Shown here: piece after piece, positions 16,306 to 25,609 of the stretch
Numbering within the stretch: position 1 is the first letter of the stretch
How the letters are laid out: each line of letters opens with the position of its first letter
Source: Laceyella putida
Lineage (GTDB): Bacteria; Bacillota; Bacilli; Thermoactinomycetales; Thermoactinomycetaceae
NCBI RefSeq assembly: GCF_042665195.1
Contig: NZ_JBHTBW010000006.1
Location: forward strand, 124,001 to 188,000
Direction of reading: 5' to 3'
Length of the DNA stretch: 64,000 bases
Position numbers and translations under genes: made by a program
The notes under the pieces: model-generated
The model's database searches: none
What the model saw: only the letters and a program-made list of their open reading frames with translations
What the model was told of the DNA's origin: nothing

Positions 16306-17511
16306 TTACAAAACGGCCTCCGCATCTGCTTTCAATGCTTCCGCTTTATCCGTGCGCTCCCATGGCAAGTCGACATCGGTGCGCCCAAAGTGGCCATATG
16401 CCGCGGTTTGGCGGTAAATTGGACGGCGGAGATCCAGTTGGCGGATAATGCCGGCCGGACGTAGGTCAAAGTGTTTTTGCACAAGTTCAACCAGTTGGTC
16501 TTCGCTTAACTTGCCGGTGCCAAAGGTTTCGACGCGAATGGATACAGGACGAGCCACGCCAATCGCGTACGCCAGTTGCACTTCACATTTGTCAGCCAAG
16601 CCGGCCGCCACGATGTTTTTCGCCACATAGCGGGCCGCGTACGCACCAGAACGGTCCACTTTGGTCGGGTCTTTGCCGGAGAATGCGCCACCGCCGTGAC
16701 GCGCGTAGCCGCCATAGGTGTCTACAATGATTTTGCGGCCCGTCAAACCGGCATCCCCTTGAGGGCCACCGATGACGAAGCGGCCTGTTGGGTTGATGAA
16801 GAATTTGGTGGTTCCATCCATCATGTCCGCTGGTACAATCGGGGTGATCACATGGGTTTGGATATCTTGCTGGATTTGCTCCAAAGTGATCTCTTCGGCA
16901 TGTTGCGTCGAAACCACAATGGTGTCAATGCGTACAGGCTTGTCACCTTCATATTCCACTGTCACTTGGGTTTTTCCGTCCGGGCGGAGGTATGGCAAGG
17001 TGCCATCCACACGAACTTCATGCAGGCGACGAGCAAGCTTGTGCGCCAACGAGATGGGAAGCGGCATGAGCTCAGCCGTTTCGTTGCAAGCAAAGCCGAA
17101 CATCAGACCTTGGTCACCGGCACCGATCGCTTCGATTTCATCTTCGGTCATGGACCCTTCACGTTTTTCCAACGCTTGGTCTACTCCCTGCGCAATATCA
17201 GGGGATTGCTCATCGATCGAGGTCAACACCGCACAAGTGTCCGCATCAAACCCGTATTTCGCGCGGGTATAACCAATATCGCGGATCGTTTGACGAACCA
17301 ATTTTGGAATATCCACATAGCAAGTCGTGGAGATTTCACCCGCCACCAATACCAGACCGGTCGTTACGGATGTTTCACATGCTACCCGGGCATTCGGATC
17401 CTTTTCCAAGATCGCATCAAGAATGGAGTCGGAAATTTGGTCACAGATTTTATCCGGATGACCAACGGTAACCGACTCAGAGGTGAATAAGCTACGCTTT
17501 TTCTCAGCCAT
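16306..17511 (-). CDS. metK: S-adenosylmethionine synthase
   Basis: Makes SAM from methionine and ATP. The 401-aa protein has the three-domain MAT layout, with FTSESVTVGHPDKICDQISD at the start, the GAGDQGLMFG signature near residue 115 and GGGAFSGKDPTKVDRS near 270. The ATG at 17511 has a GGGGGA site. Its leader carries an attenuator hairpin and a competing pairing (17541-17599) but no S-box, although metNIQ in the same window does have an S-box. The gene stands alone between a protease gene and a convergent phosphoesterase. Confidence 0.97.
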   Translation of the reverse strand: MAEKKRSLFTSESVTVGHPDKICDQISDSILDAILEKDPNARVACETSVTTGLVLVAGEISTTCYVDIPKLVRQTIRDIGYTRAKYGFDADTCAVLTSIDEQSPDIAQGVDQALEKREGSMTEDEIEAIGAGDQGLMFGFACNETAELMPLPISLAHKLARRLHEVRVDGTLPYLRPDGKTQVTVEYEGDKPVRIDTIVVSTQHAEEITLEQIQQDIQTHVITPIVPADMMDGTTKFFINPTGRFVIGGPQGDAGLTGRKIIVDTYGGYARHGGGAFSGKDPTKVDRSGAYAARYVAKNIVAAGLADKCEVQLAYAIGVARPVSIRVETFGTGKLSEDQLVELVQKHFDLRPAGIIRQLDLRRPIYRQTAAYGHFGRTDVDLPWERTDKAEALKADAEAVL

Positions 17512-17540
17512 TGGTTTTCCCCCTTACGTAATCCGCAAAA

Positions 17541-17686
17541 TAAAAAACCCTTTCCATCGAGGAAAGGTTCTAATGTTCTCCTTTTGGCTAAATCCTCGAG
17601 AAATGTTCAAATAAGCCCTCATCTAAAAAGTAAGGAGACGAGTTCTACATCATCAATAGAATAACCTAAAGGGATCGCAATTACAA
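17541..17686 (-). promoter_or_regulatory. metK leader: promoter, possible antiterminator and terminator
   Basis: Minus strand: TTGTAA (17681-17686), 17-nt spacer, TATTCT (17658-17663) gives a start near 17651. A terminator hairpin follows: ACCTTTCC TCGAT GGAAAGGGT then TTTTTTATTTT (17541-17568). Upstream TCGAGGA (17593-17599) is exactly complementary to TCCTCGA in the terminator arm and loop (17557-17563), so a competing antiterminator is possible. The S-box (GAGGGA..., GATGAAGCC, GGCAACC) and T-box (AGGGTGGNACCGCG) signatures are absent. Effector unknown. Confidence 0.65.
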
Positions 17687-17781
17687 CAATGATCTATTTT
17701 TAAATCTTGCCGCGCGATGGTTAATGAACGCTTTTCGTTGCGCTCTCATGAGCGGGAATAAGGGGATGGCGGGGAACGACG

Positions 17782-19512
17782 CTACTTCCCCGGCGCATAT
17801 TGAATCACCAATTGGTATGGTTGATCGGCCACGTTGCCATCATAGTCCCGAATGCACATCCGATATTTTCCAGGCCCCACCTTGGTGTGAACCTCCTCGC
17901 TCTCCCCTTCCGCTCCCTGATCCGATGAAATGGGAACAAGCCCTTTTAAAGGGTGCAACAGCACAGGATCGAAACGCGGCGTCATCGGTTGCACCTTCAC
18001 ATTCAATTCGCCCGGTTCCGCGATCCACAACTCAACCCAATCCTGATCCTTTTCATGGTCCATGGTTCCTTCGATGATTTTAATTCCCGGTTTCACTTTC
18101 AAGGGAGTGGAATGGATCGCTTCATTGTTTGGCTCCATTGCATCTGCCCCAATCCGGACATGGCTGATTAATCGGTAGAAGGTGGAACGCCGATCGCTCC
18201 CTTCCATTTCGATTGAGACCTTGCCTGGCCCCACAGGTAGGTTCACTTTTCCCTTGCGGCGAATCCACTCTTGCTTGAACATGCGGCCTTGTCCATCTCT
18301 CACCACCATCAAAAGTGGGGGGGAGGATCTTTCAACCGTCACCTGGAGCTCCAGCCATCCCTGTTGGTCGATTTTTTGTTCGTAAACATCCGGATCTCCG
18401 CGTTTCCCTTCCCCGGCCACTTCCAAATCGCTGGTGATGGGCGAGGCCTCGGCCATGCTGTCATTCGGTTCATGCGGATCCGGCTTCAATGATGAGCGCA
18501 CCGCTTGGTAAGCGTCCAACTGCCCATATCCCATCTGCTCATCCCACCGCCATTTTTGAGAGGGAGATTGCGTTGTCTGCATCAGATGTTGCCTTAATTC
18601 AGCTGGTGTGTAGTCGGGATGCAACTGCCACACCAAGGCCGCAACCGCAGCCACCTGGGGAGCGGCGAAAGAGGTTCCATTTTGCATGAGCAGATCATTC
18701 ATAAAAGGCAATCGAATCGCTTCGCCTGGGGCAACCAGATCCAATCCCGGCCCCCAGTTGGATGACGGTTCATGTTGCCCTCTCTGAGTCGTGGCGCCAA
18801 CAGCCAACACCGTGGGGTAAGCCGCCGGAAAATAAAGCGGGTGGTCAAACAGCAACCGCCCTTGTTCATCGTACTTGGCATTTCCCACCGCCGCGACGAC
18901 GAGCACGCCTCTCCGCTCCGCCTCCGCAACCACATCAGCCAAGACTTGGTGTTGGCGCCAGCTCCCTTGCGCCAACACGATAATCCGCGCCTTGCGTTTC
19001 ATGGCTTCACGCATGCCCGCGCTCGTGGCGTTGATGTGTCCATCACTTCCATCTTCCATGACTTTGATCGGCATGATCTTGCCTTGCCCAATGGGAACTT
19101 TCCGCGTAAACGCCCCCCATACGGAAGCGATGACTCCCGCCACTTTGGTGCCATGTCCCATCCGGTCAAGGGGGGGTTCATCGGGAAATCTGACATTGGC
19201 CCCAGGCACTAAATACGGTTGCAACTGGGGGTTCGACAAATCCACACCCGTATCAACCACGGCCACCCGAATCTCCGGCAATCGCAAACGGCCACTTTGC
19301 CAGATAAACGATTGCCATGCCTGTGGCGCCTTAATTTGCTGGAGAAATGCCGGCTCAAAGGTCCCCTGTTCTTTCAATACAGAAAGTGTCCTTTTCTCTT
19401 CAGCTTGCATTCGATTCCGTTCCGATCCGCTTGACGATACGCAACCAATAACCAAAATTAGCGAAAAAATGGATCCAACCAGCAAACGAACAAATGTCAT
19501 CACTCTCACCAA
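17782..19512 (-). CDS. subtilisin-like serine protease lipoprotein with C-terminal PPC-type domains
   Basis: A 576-aa S8 peptidase. Lipobox LVIGC near residue 24 would anchor it to the outer face of the membrane. The catalytic triad is complete: Asp in VAVVDTGVD (near 88), His in MGHGTKVAG (near 120) and Ser in NGTSFAAPQVAA (near 281). Two C-terminal segments start with DPHEPNDS (near 348) and DAMEPNNEA (near 460), typical of PPC-type beta domains that help secretion or substrate binding and may be trimmed. Between the lipid anchor and the triad there is only a short segment, so a classical long propeptide is not obvious. Start: GTG at 19512 with AGGA seven bases upstream; ATG five codons later is the alternative. 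Monocistronic. Confidence 0.9.
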   Translation of the reverse strand: MVRVMTFVRLLVGSIFSLILVIGCVSSSGSERNRMQAEEKRTLSVLKEQGTFEPAFLQQIKAPQAWQSFIWQSGRLRLPEIRVAVVDTGVDLSNPQLQPYLVPGANVRFPDEPPLDRMGHGTKVAGVIASVWGAFTRKVPIGQGKIMPIKVMEDGSDGHINATSAGMREAMKRKARIIVLAQGSWRQHQVLADVVAEAERRGVLVVAAVGNAKYDEQGRLLFDHPLYFPAAYPTVLAVGATTQRGQHEPSSNWGPGLDLVAPGEAIRLPFMNDLLMQNGTSFAAPQVAAVAALVWQLHPDYTPAELRQHLMQTTQSPSQKWRWDEQMGYGQLDAYQAVRSSLKPDPHEPNDSMAEASPITSDLEVAGEGKRGDPDVYEQKIDQQGWLELQVTVERSSPPLLMVVRDGQGRMFKQEWIRRKGKVNLPVGPGKVSIEMEGSDRRSTFYRLISHVRIGADAMEPNNEAIHSTPLKVKPGIKIIEGTMDHEKDQDWVELWIAEPGELNVKVQPMTPRFDPVLLHPLKGLVPISSDQGAEGESEEVHTKVGPGKYRMCIRDYDGNVADQPYQLVIQYAPGK

Positions 19513-19728
19513 AAAGTCCTATTATTTTCAAAAACGCCACACGAAATAAGGTGGAATATGTCGAATAAATCCGATAGAATAATTAGTTGTAACCATCTTT
19601 CATTATTATTTTTTGAATTGAATAGATTTATATCGGACATGATAGTAAGCTTTATAAACATAACTTCATTTATCGTTATGATAAAAGACGGGAGAGGTCA
19701 CAAAAACAATCGGCAAGTGGGGATTTAA

Positions 19729-20790
19729 ATGCAAAAAGTAAGAGACAGTCGAATTGACCGCGTAAAACAAAAACGGCGCAAAAAATGGGTATTCCGCATC
19801 ACTACCATCGTCACCTTACTCGTATTAGGGTTCGGGTTGTACTTCGGCTCACAGATTTGGGGCGTTTTTGCCAATAGCAACAAGGATCTCAAAAAATCGG
19901 ATCTCCGTGAAAAAGAAGTCGAGATTAAGAATGACCCATTTACCGTGTTGCTTTTGGGAACGGACCAGCGGACAACACGTCCCAACGATTGGCGGGCTGA
20001 CGTCATGATTCTGGCCGCAGTCAATCCAAAGACCAAAACGGTCAAAGTGGTGAGCGTTCCGCGTGATACCTATATCACCATTCCAAACTCCGGTGGCGTG
20101 AAGACGAAAATAAATGCGGCCGCTTACTATGGACGCCAATCTGGCGTTGGTGATGTGGAAAATGTTCGCAAGACACTGGAAGAATTGCTCCATGTTCCGG
20201 TCGACTACTATGCGCGCATCAACTTCCAAGGTTTTGAGGATATTGTGGATGCGTTGGGCGGCATTCAAGTGACTCCGAAGTTCAAATTCACCCAAGCGAT
20301 GATCGGTGGAGGCTACGCCAAGTTCTACCCTGGAAATACCTACACCTTAAATGGAAAAAAGGCCTTGGCCTATGTGCGTGAACGACACGAGGATCCGCGG
20401 GGAGACTTAGGACGCAACGAACGGCAACGGGAAGTCGTCTCCCAACTGATTGACAAAATGGCCAGCTTCCAAGGCGTGACCAAGTTCAGCGAGGTATCCA
20501 AAGCCGTGGGCAAGAACTTTGAATATAGCTTTGAAGTGATGGATTTTCCAGCACTTGTGAAAGTTTACCAAGGGATTCCGAAACAGAATATCGAAACCAT
20601 ACAAATAAAAGTATATGACGACAAAATTCCAGGCGTCGGTGCAGTGTTGCGCATCTCCGAAGAAGAGAAACAGCGGATTCGCAAAATATTGCAACAACAA
20701 CTGGAGTACAAGCCAAAAGAAGATCAATTGAAACAAGTGAATAGTGATGGGAGCAGCACAGCGGATAACAGCGGGAGCGATGGCAACTAG
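19729..20790 (+). CDS. LytR-CpsA-Psr (LCP) cell-wall glycopolymer ligase, first of three tandem copies
   Basis: A 353-aa membrane protein. A basic N-terminus (RVKQKRRKKWV) precedes one membrane helix at about residues 21-42, and the extracellular LCP domain follows. Conserved LCP motifs are LLLGTDQRTTR, DVMILAAVNP, VSVPRDTYITIP, NFQGFEDIVDALGGI, and LAYVRERHEDPRGDLGRNERQ, containing the Arg and Asp residues that hold the polyprenyl pyrophosphate substrate. LCP enzymes (TagT, TagU, TagV) move teichoic acids or capsule from lipid carrier to peptidoglycan. Neighbouring copies at 21.0 and 22.2 kb are close paralogues. The C-terminal tail is Ser/Gly/Asp-rich and its stop codon lies within the terminator stem. 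Confidence 0.94.
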   Translation: MQKVRDSRIDRVKQKRRKKWVFRITTIVTLLVLGFGLYFGSQIWGVFANSNKDLKKSDLREKEVEIKNDPFTVLLLGTDQRTTRPNDWRADVMILAAVNPKTKTVKVVSVPRDTYITIPNSGGVKTKINAAAYYGRQSGVGDVENVRKTLEELLHVPVDYYARINFQGFEDIVDALGGIQVTPKFKFTQAMIGGGYAKFYPGNTYTLNGKKALAYVRERHEDPRGDLGRNERQREVVSQLIDKMASFQGVTKFSEVSKAVGKNFEYSFEVMDFPALVKVYQGIPKQNIETIQIKVYDDKIPGVGAVLRISEEEKQRIRKILQQQLEYKPKEDQLKQVNSDGSSTADNSGSDGN

Positions 20791-20815
20791 GGAAGCCATC
20801 ACTCCCTTTTCTTTA
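20773..20815 (+). terminator. terminator of the first LCP gene
   Basis: GGGAGCGATGGC / GCCATCACTCCC stem followed by TTTTCTTTATT. The stem overlaps the final codons and stop. Confidence 0.82.
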
Positions 20816-21003
20816 TTCATCCATATGCAAAGGGGCCAGTAAATAGACGAATCAGGTTTACAAACCAAAAAACAAAGGAATTTTACGAATATATAAAGCA
20901 GAAGCATTCACCGCAACCATATTTTAATTAATATTCCGTCTATATCTACCACACTATAACAAACCAGCACCATCGGTAAATCTCACAAAGAGAGGATTTC
21001 ATC

Positions 21004-22041
21004 ATGGAAAAAGTGGATCGGAACCGTATTGATCGCGTAAAGAAAAAGCGGCGCAAAAAAGGGCTTAAACGCTTGTGTTTATTATTTACGCTGTTGGTCT
21101 TGGGATGCGGGTTATATTTCGGGTCGCAATTATGGGGCGCTCTGGCTGACAGCAGCCATCGCCTTGACCAATCCAAGTTGCGTGAAGAGGAAGTGAAAAT
21201 CAAGGAGGACCCTTTTACGGTCTTATTGATTGGCACAGACCAGCGCACAACGAATCCAAATGATTTTCGATCCGATGTCCTTATGTTGGCCGCAATCAAT
21301 CCCAAAACAAAATCAGCCAAGCTGATCAGCATTCCCCGGGATACCTATGTGACGATCCCCAACTCCGGCGGGGTTAAAACACGGATCAATGCGGCCCCGC
21401 ATTACGGGAGACAGTCCGGGGTGGGCGTGGTGGAAAATACGCGTGAAGTGGTGCAAAATCTGCTCCATGTCCCTGTTGATTACTACGCCATGATTAACTT
21501 CCAAGGGTTTGAAGGTATCGTTGATTCCTTGGGCGGAGTTGACGTCACGGTGAAACAATCTTTCTCCCAAGCGATGATCGGTGGAGGAAGAGCCTATTTT
21601 CAGCCAGGACCCATGCACCTGAATGGGAAACAGACACTCGCCTACGTGCGCAAACGCAAAGGGGTTGCAGGGGGGGATTTTGCCCGCAATGAACGGCAAC
21701 AAGAAGTGGTCGGCCTGCTTCTTAACAAAATGGTCCGCTTCGACAACATCGGAAAATTCTCCGAGATCACCGAAACCCTCGGCAAAAACTTCCAACACGG
21801 TTTCCAAGTCGATGAAATCCCTGCTTTAGTCAAAGTTTATCAGGACATCCCCAAAGAAAATGTCCAAAGCATTCAAGTGAAAGTGGTGGATATTAAGGTC
21901 GGTAAAGCGGATATGCTGCAGATCCCCCAAGCGGAAAAGGACCGGATTCGGAAAATTCTCCAGCAACAACTGGAATACACGCCAAATGAGAATCTGATAG
22001 ACAAGACGGATGATGTCCCTCAGTCCAATGCAACAAATTAA
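21004..22041 (+). CDS. LCP cell-wall glycopolymer ligase, second tandem copy
   Basis: A 345-aa paralogue of the preceding gene with the same layout: basic RVKKKRRKKG start, one membrane helix (about residues 21-42), then LCP motifs LLIGTDQRTTN, ISIPRDTYVTIP, NFQGFEGIVDSLGGVD and LAYVRKRKGVAGGDFARNERQ. An RBS (AGAGAGGATT) precedes the ATG. A 190-bp AT-rich spacer separates it from the terminator of copy 1, so it probably has its own promoter. Only a weak hairpin (AAGAACGTCAAAGTTCTTT) follows. Confidence 0.94.
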   Translation: MEKVDRNRIDRVKKKRRKKGLKRLCLLFTLLVLGCGLYFGSQLWGALADSSHRLDQSKLREEEVKIKEDPFTVLLIGTDQRTTNPNDFRSDVLMLAAINPKTKSAKLISIPRDTYVTIPNSGGVKTRINAAPHYGRQSGVGVVENTREVVQNLLHVPVDYYAMINFQGFEGIVDSLGGVDVTVKQSFSQAMIGGGRAYFQPGPMHLNGKQTLAYVRKRKGVAGGDFARNERQQEVVGLLLNKMVRFDNIGKFSEITETLGKNFQHGFQVDEIPALVKVYQDIPKENVQSIQVKVVDIKVGKADMLQIPQAEKDRIRKILQQQLEYTPNENLIDKTDDVPQSNATN

Positions 22042-22229
22042 TCACAAGAACGTCAAAGTTCTTTCATCGGGCCGTCTCATGTGCAAATAAAACACCAATA
22101 TAATTATGGATAGTTTCTTCTATTTTAGTATAAATCATTTAGGAACACTTCTGCATGTTTCAATGTAAAATTTTAATACTAAACAGAAGGAGTATCCTTT
22201 ACTCAATCATCTTAAGTGAGGATCAAACG

Positions 22230-23285
22230 ATGCGAAAAGATAAACAAGCTCCATCCCCCACCAAACGCAGGCGCTGGATTTGGCGCTTTGTCATCATGAT
22301 CTTTCTTATCATCGCGGGCGTCGGGAGCTACTTTAGCACCCAGCTGTGGGGCGCCTTCGCCCACAGCAGCAAACCTTTGAAAAAATCCACGTGGCGGGCG
22401 GAAAGGATCGTCATCGAAGAAAAAGACCCCTTCACCGTCTTGCTGATCGGCACCGACCAGCGCAGTACCGATCCCAACAATTGGCGTCCCGATGTCTTGA
22501 TTTTGGCTGCTGTCAATCCCAAAACGAATACCATCAAACTATTGAGCATTCCGCGTGACACTTATGTGAAGATCGCCAATACAGATGTCAGAACAAAAAT
22601 TAACGCCGCCGCCATGTATGGACGGATAACCGGTGTCGGCGAAGTAGAAAACATCAGACAAACAATAGAAAACATTTTCCATGTCCCCATCGATTACTAC
22701 GCCCAAGTCAACTTCCAAGGGTTTGAAAACCTTGTCGATGCCTTGGGCGGGGTAGATGTGAATGTGAAACAGCGCTTTACACAACAGGCCATCGGCGGTG
22801 AGATGATCACGTTTGAACCGGGCCGGCACCACCTCAACGGATCAGAAGCATTGGCTTATGTGCGTAACCGCAAAGCATTTGCTGAAGGGGACTTTGCCCG
22901 CAATGAGCGGCAACGGGAGGTGATCTCCCAGCTGATCGACAAAATGACGGGCATCGATGGCGTAACCAAATTCAACAAAATAACGAACGCGTTGGGCGGC
23001 AACTTTGATCACAGCTTTCAATTTCAAGAGATCCCGTCTCTGATCAAGACGTATCAAGAAATTCCCAAGGAAAAAATAGAAACGATCACATTTGAAGCTT
23101 ATCCCAAAATGTACAAGCGGTCCGGTTGGGTCGTCATCATCCCGGACGAGGAGATTGAGCGGATCAGCCGGATTCTGCATCAGCAATTGGAGTACAAGCC
23201 GCAAGATGTTATGATCGACAAAGCCAATGGGAACGAAGCGGATTCCGCACCCGCTAGATCGCCAGAAAAAAGCGATGGCCAATGA
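22230..23285 (+). CDS. LCP cell-wall glycopolymer ligase, third tandem copy
   Basis: About 351 aa. The basic head KQAPSPTKRRRWIWR is followed by one membrane helix and the LCP domain (LLIGTDQRSTD, LSIPRDTYVKI, NFQGFENLVDALGGVD, LAYVRNRKAFAEGDFARNERQ). I start it at the ATG at 22230, which has GTGAGGAT in front; the longer frame from 22155 lacks a site and its extra residues are not conserved. It sits directly before the YigZ gene, matching the tagV(yvhJ)-yvyE pair of B. subtilis, so this may be the ancestral copy. The tail is rich in Ala, Ser and Asp. Confidence 0.93.
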   Translation: MRKDKQAPSPTKRRRWIWRFVIMIFLIIAGVGSYFSTQLWGAFAHSSKPLKKSTWRAERIVIEEKDPFTVLLIGTDQRSTDPNNWRPDVLILAAVNPKTNTIKLLSIPRDTYVKIANTDVRTKINAAAMYGRITGVGEVENIRQTIENIFHVPIDYYAQVNFQGFENLVDALGGVDVNVKQRFTQQAIGGEMITFEPGRHHLNGSEALAYVRNRKAFAEGDFARNERQREVISQLIDKMTGIDGVTKFNKITNALGGNFDHSFQFQEIPSLIKTYQEIPKEKIETITFEAYPKMYKRSGWVVIIPDEEIERISRILHQQLEYKPQDVMIDKANGNEADSAPARSPEKSDGQ

Positions 23286-23310
23286 CACTCAGCCATCGCT
23301 TTTTTCTTTT
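23266..23310 (+). terminator. terminator of the third LCP gene
   Basis: AAAAAAGCGATGGC / GCCATCGCTTTTTT with a 12-nt loop; the A run also allows some function in the other direction. Confidence 0.88.
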
Positions 23311-23353
23311 GCCTCTCCACCCATTTCCCTATAATAGGGGTGAAAGGTGTGAA

Positions 23354-23989
23354 ATGATGAAACAAACCAGCTATCTTACCATTGCTCCCTATGGAGAAAC
23401 TGAAATCATCATCCAAAAGTCCCGTTTCATTTGCCGGGCCAAACACGTTGAATCAGAAGCGGAAGCCAGCCAATTTGTGCAGGAAATCTCCAAACGGCAT
23501 TGGGATGCGACACATAACTGTTACGCCTATCTCGTGACAGAAACACTGCAAAAATCATCTGATGATGGGGAACCGGCGGGAACGGCGGGCCGACCCATCT
23601 TGGAAGTGATTCACGCAAAACAATGCCTTTACACGGCGGTCGTCGTCACTCGTTATTTCGGAGGAATCAAGTTGGGAGCGGGCGGGCTAGTGCGGGCTTA
23701 CAGCCAGGGCGCGGCGGCGGCGATTGAAGCGGCTGGAATCGTCAAGCGCATGATGCACCAACAAGTGCTGATCACGTTCGACTATTCCTTTATGGGCAAA
23801 ATGGAACATGAATTGCATCGCACGGGGTACTTGTTGGAGACACCACAGTTTACAGACAAAGTGAGTTGGGCCGTATGGACACCCCTCGGTGAAGAACAAT
23901 CGCTGATTGAACAAGTGACCAACTGGACCCACGGCCAAGCGCAAATAACCCTGGGGCCAGCCGAATATAAAGATGTTCCCCATAAATAG
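23354..23989 (+). CDS. YigZ/IMPACT family protein
   Basis: About 211 aa. The N-terminal UPF0029/Impact domain shows QKSRFICRAKHV, HNCYAYLV, SDDGEPAGTAGRPILEV and VVVTRYFGGIKLGAGGLVRAYS, which are the family signatures; a C-terminal ferredoxin-like domain (DUF1949) follows. Homologues (B. subtilis YvyE, E. coli YigZ) are cytoplasmic proteins tied to translation control or nutrient stress, with no settled reaction. Start: the ATG pair at 23354/23357 follows AAAGGTG. The longer frame overlaps the preceding terminator and is rejected. Gene order LCP-yigZ is conserved with B. subtilis. Confidence 0.92.
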   Translation: MMKQTSYLTIAPYGETEIIIQKSRFICRAKHVESEAEASQFVQEISKRHWDATHNCYAYLVTETLQKSSDDGEPAGTAGRPILEVIHAKQCLYTAVVVTRYFGGIKLGAGGLVRAYSQGAAAAIEAAGIVKRMMHQQVLITFDYSFMGKMEHELHRTGYLLETPQFTDKVSWAVWTPLGEEQSLIEQVTNWTHGQAQITLGPAEYKDVPHK

Positions 23990-24092
23990 ACGTGCACGCA
24001 TGGGGAGAACCTCTACAATCGTTGTCCGTAATGGAAGATTTCCTCTCCAGATTTGGGATGATTGCCTTTTCCCGCTTTTATGGATTTCTGTC

Positions 24093-24173
24093 CAGCCCAA
24101 AACTGAAGTGAGTAGCAGACGAATAACCCTTCTCTTCAGCGAGTCCCGTACGAGGCTCGCTGAATTTGGGCTG
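24093..24173. repeat. nested inverted repeat in decayed intergenic DNA
   Basis: CAGCCCAAA (24093-24101) and TTCAGCGAG (24135-24143) face the contiguous CTCGCTGAATTTGGGCTG (24156-24173). The whole 23990-24350 stretch has no credible gene: a 93-codon frame crosses the repeat but has no ribosome binding site. It lies directly upstream of a broken transporter gene and may be a remnant of a mobile element or of the transporter's lost regulator. I cannot assign a family. Confidence 0.5.
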
Positions 24174-24351
24174 GAACGGAACAAGCGGATTTTGACAGCA
24201 GATCTTGGGTGGGTGGAGGAAGAGATCAGCAGAGTGAAAGAGGAGACAGAATAAAGGCGGATGATGAGCGGTCCGAAAAACTGAAACACGCAAGAAAAAA
24301 GAGAGCACATCCTGAACGGCATCATGCCGAAACACAGAAGGGGGTTTTCGG

Positions 24352-25510
24352 ATGACCGCGAAGAAAAGCAATTTAAACCTTGTGCTTATCGGCCTTTCGC
24401 TGGGAATATTTATCGCTTCGATCGACAACACGGTTGTCGGCAACCATTGTCGCCGATCTCGGGGGACTCGAACAATTTGTATGGGTTACTTCCGCATACA
24501 TGGTCACTGAGATGGCAGGCATGCCGATTTTTGGAAAGTTATCTGACATGTACGGACGGAAACGGTTTTTCATATTTGGACTCGCTTTGTTTTTGCTCGG
24601 TTCGATTTTGTGCGGAACGGCGCAAAATATTGTGCAATTGAGCATTTACCGCGCCATCCAGGGAATGGGTGGCGGAGCGTTGGTACCCATCGCCTTCACC
24701 ATCCTTTTCGATATTTTCCCACCGGAAAAAAGAGGGAAAATGTCGGGGATATTTGGAGCGATCTTCGGCCTCTCCAGTTTGTTTGGTCCGTTGCTTGGCG
24801 CCTATATCACCGATAATCTTGATTGGCGTTGGATTTTCTACATTAATTTGCCACTGGGGACCATCGCACTGGCATTCATCATTTTCAGCTATAAAGAGTC
24901 ACTTGAGCACACCAGACAAAAGATCGACTGGGCAGGGGTATTTACCCTGGTGCCAGCTGTAGTTTGCCTTATGTTCGCCCTTGAGCTGGGCGGAAATAAA
25001 TACGATTGGGATTCGGGTGTCATCCTGGGCTTATTTGCCGGGTTCGTCCTGTTCACTATCCTGTTCTTCATTGCGGAAGCAAAAGCACAAGAGCCCATCA
25101 TCTCATTCCAGATGTTTAAAGTCCGTCTGTTCTCCACCAGTACGGCTGTGGGGATTTTCTCTGGGGCCGCCTTTATCGCCGCTACCATGTATATCCCTCT
25201 GTTCGTGCAAGGGGTAACGGGTGGAACAGCCACTAACTCTGGCTTGATTCTATTGCCCATGATGCTCGGAACAGTTGTGGGCGCGCAAGCTGGCGGTTTT
25301 TTATCAACGAAAACCAATTATCGCAGTATTGTTTCCGGTGCGCTGCTCATTTTCGTCGTGGGAGTATTCCTGCTGGGTACCCTGACGACAGAGACTCCTA
25401 AATATATGTTAACCATCTACATGATTCTGGTCGGGATTGGACTTGGTCCAACCTTCTCGGTCGACAAAGCGAAACCCGACGGCGTAAAGAAACCACACCC
25501 TGCTGGATAA
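24352..25510 (+). pseudogene. broken MFS drug-efflux transporter (DHA2/EmrB type)
   Basis: The original start is the ATG at 24352 with AAGGGGG seven bases upstream; it reads MTAKKSNLNLVLIGLSLGIFIASIDNTVVG and then goes out of frame at about 24440. The remaining protein continues in another frame as TIVADLGGLEQFVWVTSAYMV, GKLSDMYGRKRFF and IQGMGGGALVPIAFTILFDIFPPEKRG, typical of 14-helix DHA2 exporters. Comparison with the family suggests that about 10 bases were lost where ATAMPTIVADL is expected. At the 3-prime end homology stops after GLGPTF and an unrelated 16-residue tail follows, so the last three or four helices are missing. With two separate lesions it is unlikely to be functional. The frame still runs about 370 codons, so the decay is recent. 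Confidence 0.85.
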
Positions 25511-25531
25511 GCCGCATCATGAACAAGAAAT

Positions 25532-25558
25532 GGGTCCCCTCTTGGGACTCGTTTTTTA
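25532..25558 (+). terminator. plus-strand terminator after the broken transporter
   Basis: GGGTCCC CTCTT GGGACTC followed by GTTTTTTATT. Confidence 0.78.
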
Positions 25559-25562
25559 TTAA

Positions 25563-25606
25563 CAAAGAGCCACACACCGACTCATATCGCGATGTGTGGC
25601 TCTTCT
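25563..25606 (-). terminator. terminator of the metNIQ operon
   Basis: Minus-strand AAGAGCCACACA / TGTGTGGCTCTT stem around a 16-nt loop, followed by TGTTAATAAAAAA; located directly after the metQ stop. Confidence 0.8.
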
Positions 25607-25609
25607 GCA

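Noticed and set aside
17541..17686. S-box in front of metK
   Set aside because: None of the conserved SAM-I core segments can be found, in contrast to the clear S-box at 28250-28362.
23973..24254. 93-codon plus-strand frame overlapping the yigZ end and the nested inverted repeat
   Set aside because: No ribosome binding site, crosses a palindrome and lacks any recognised domain.
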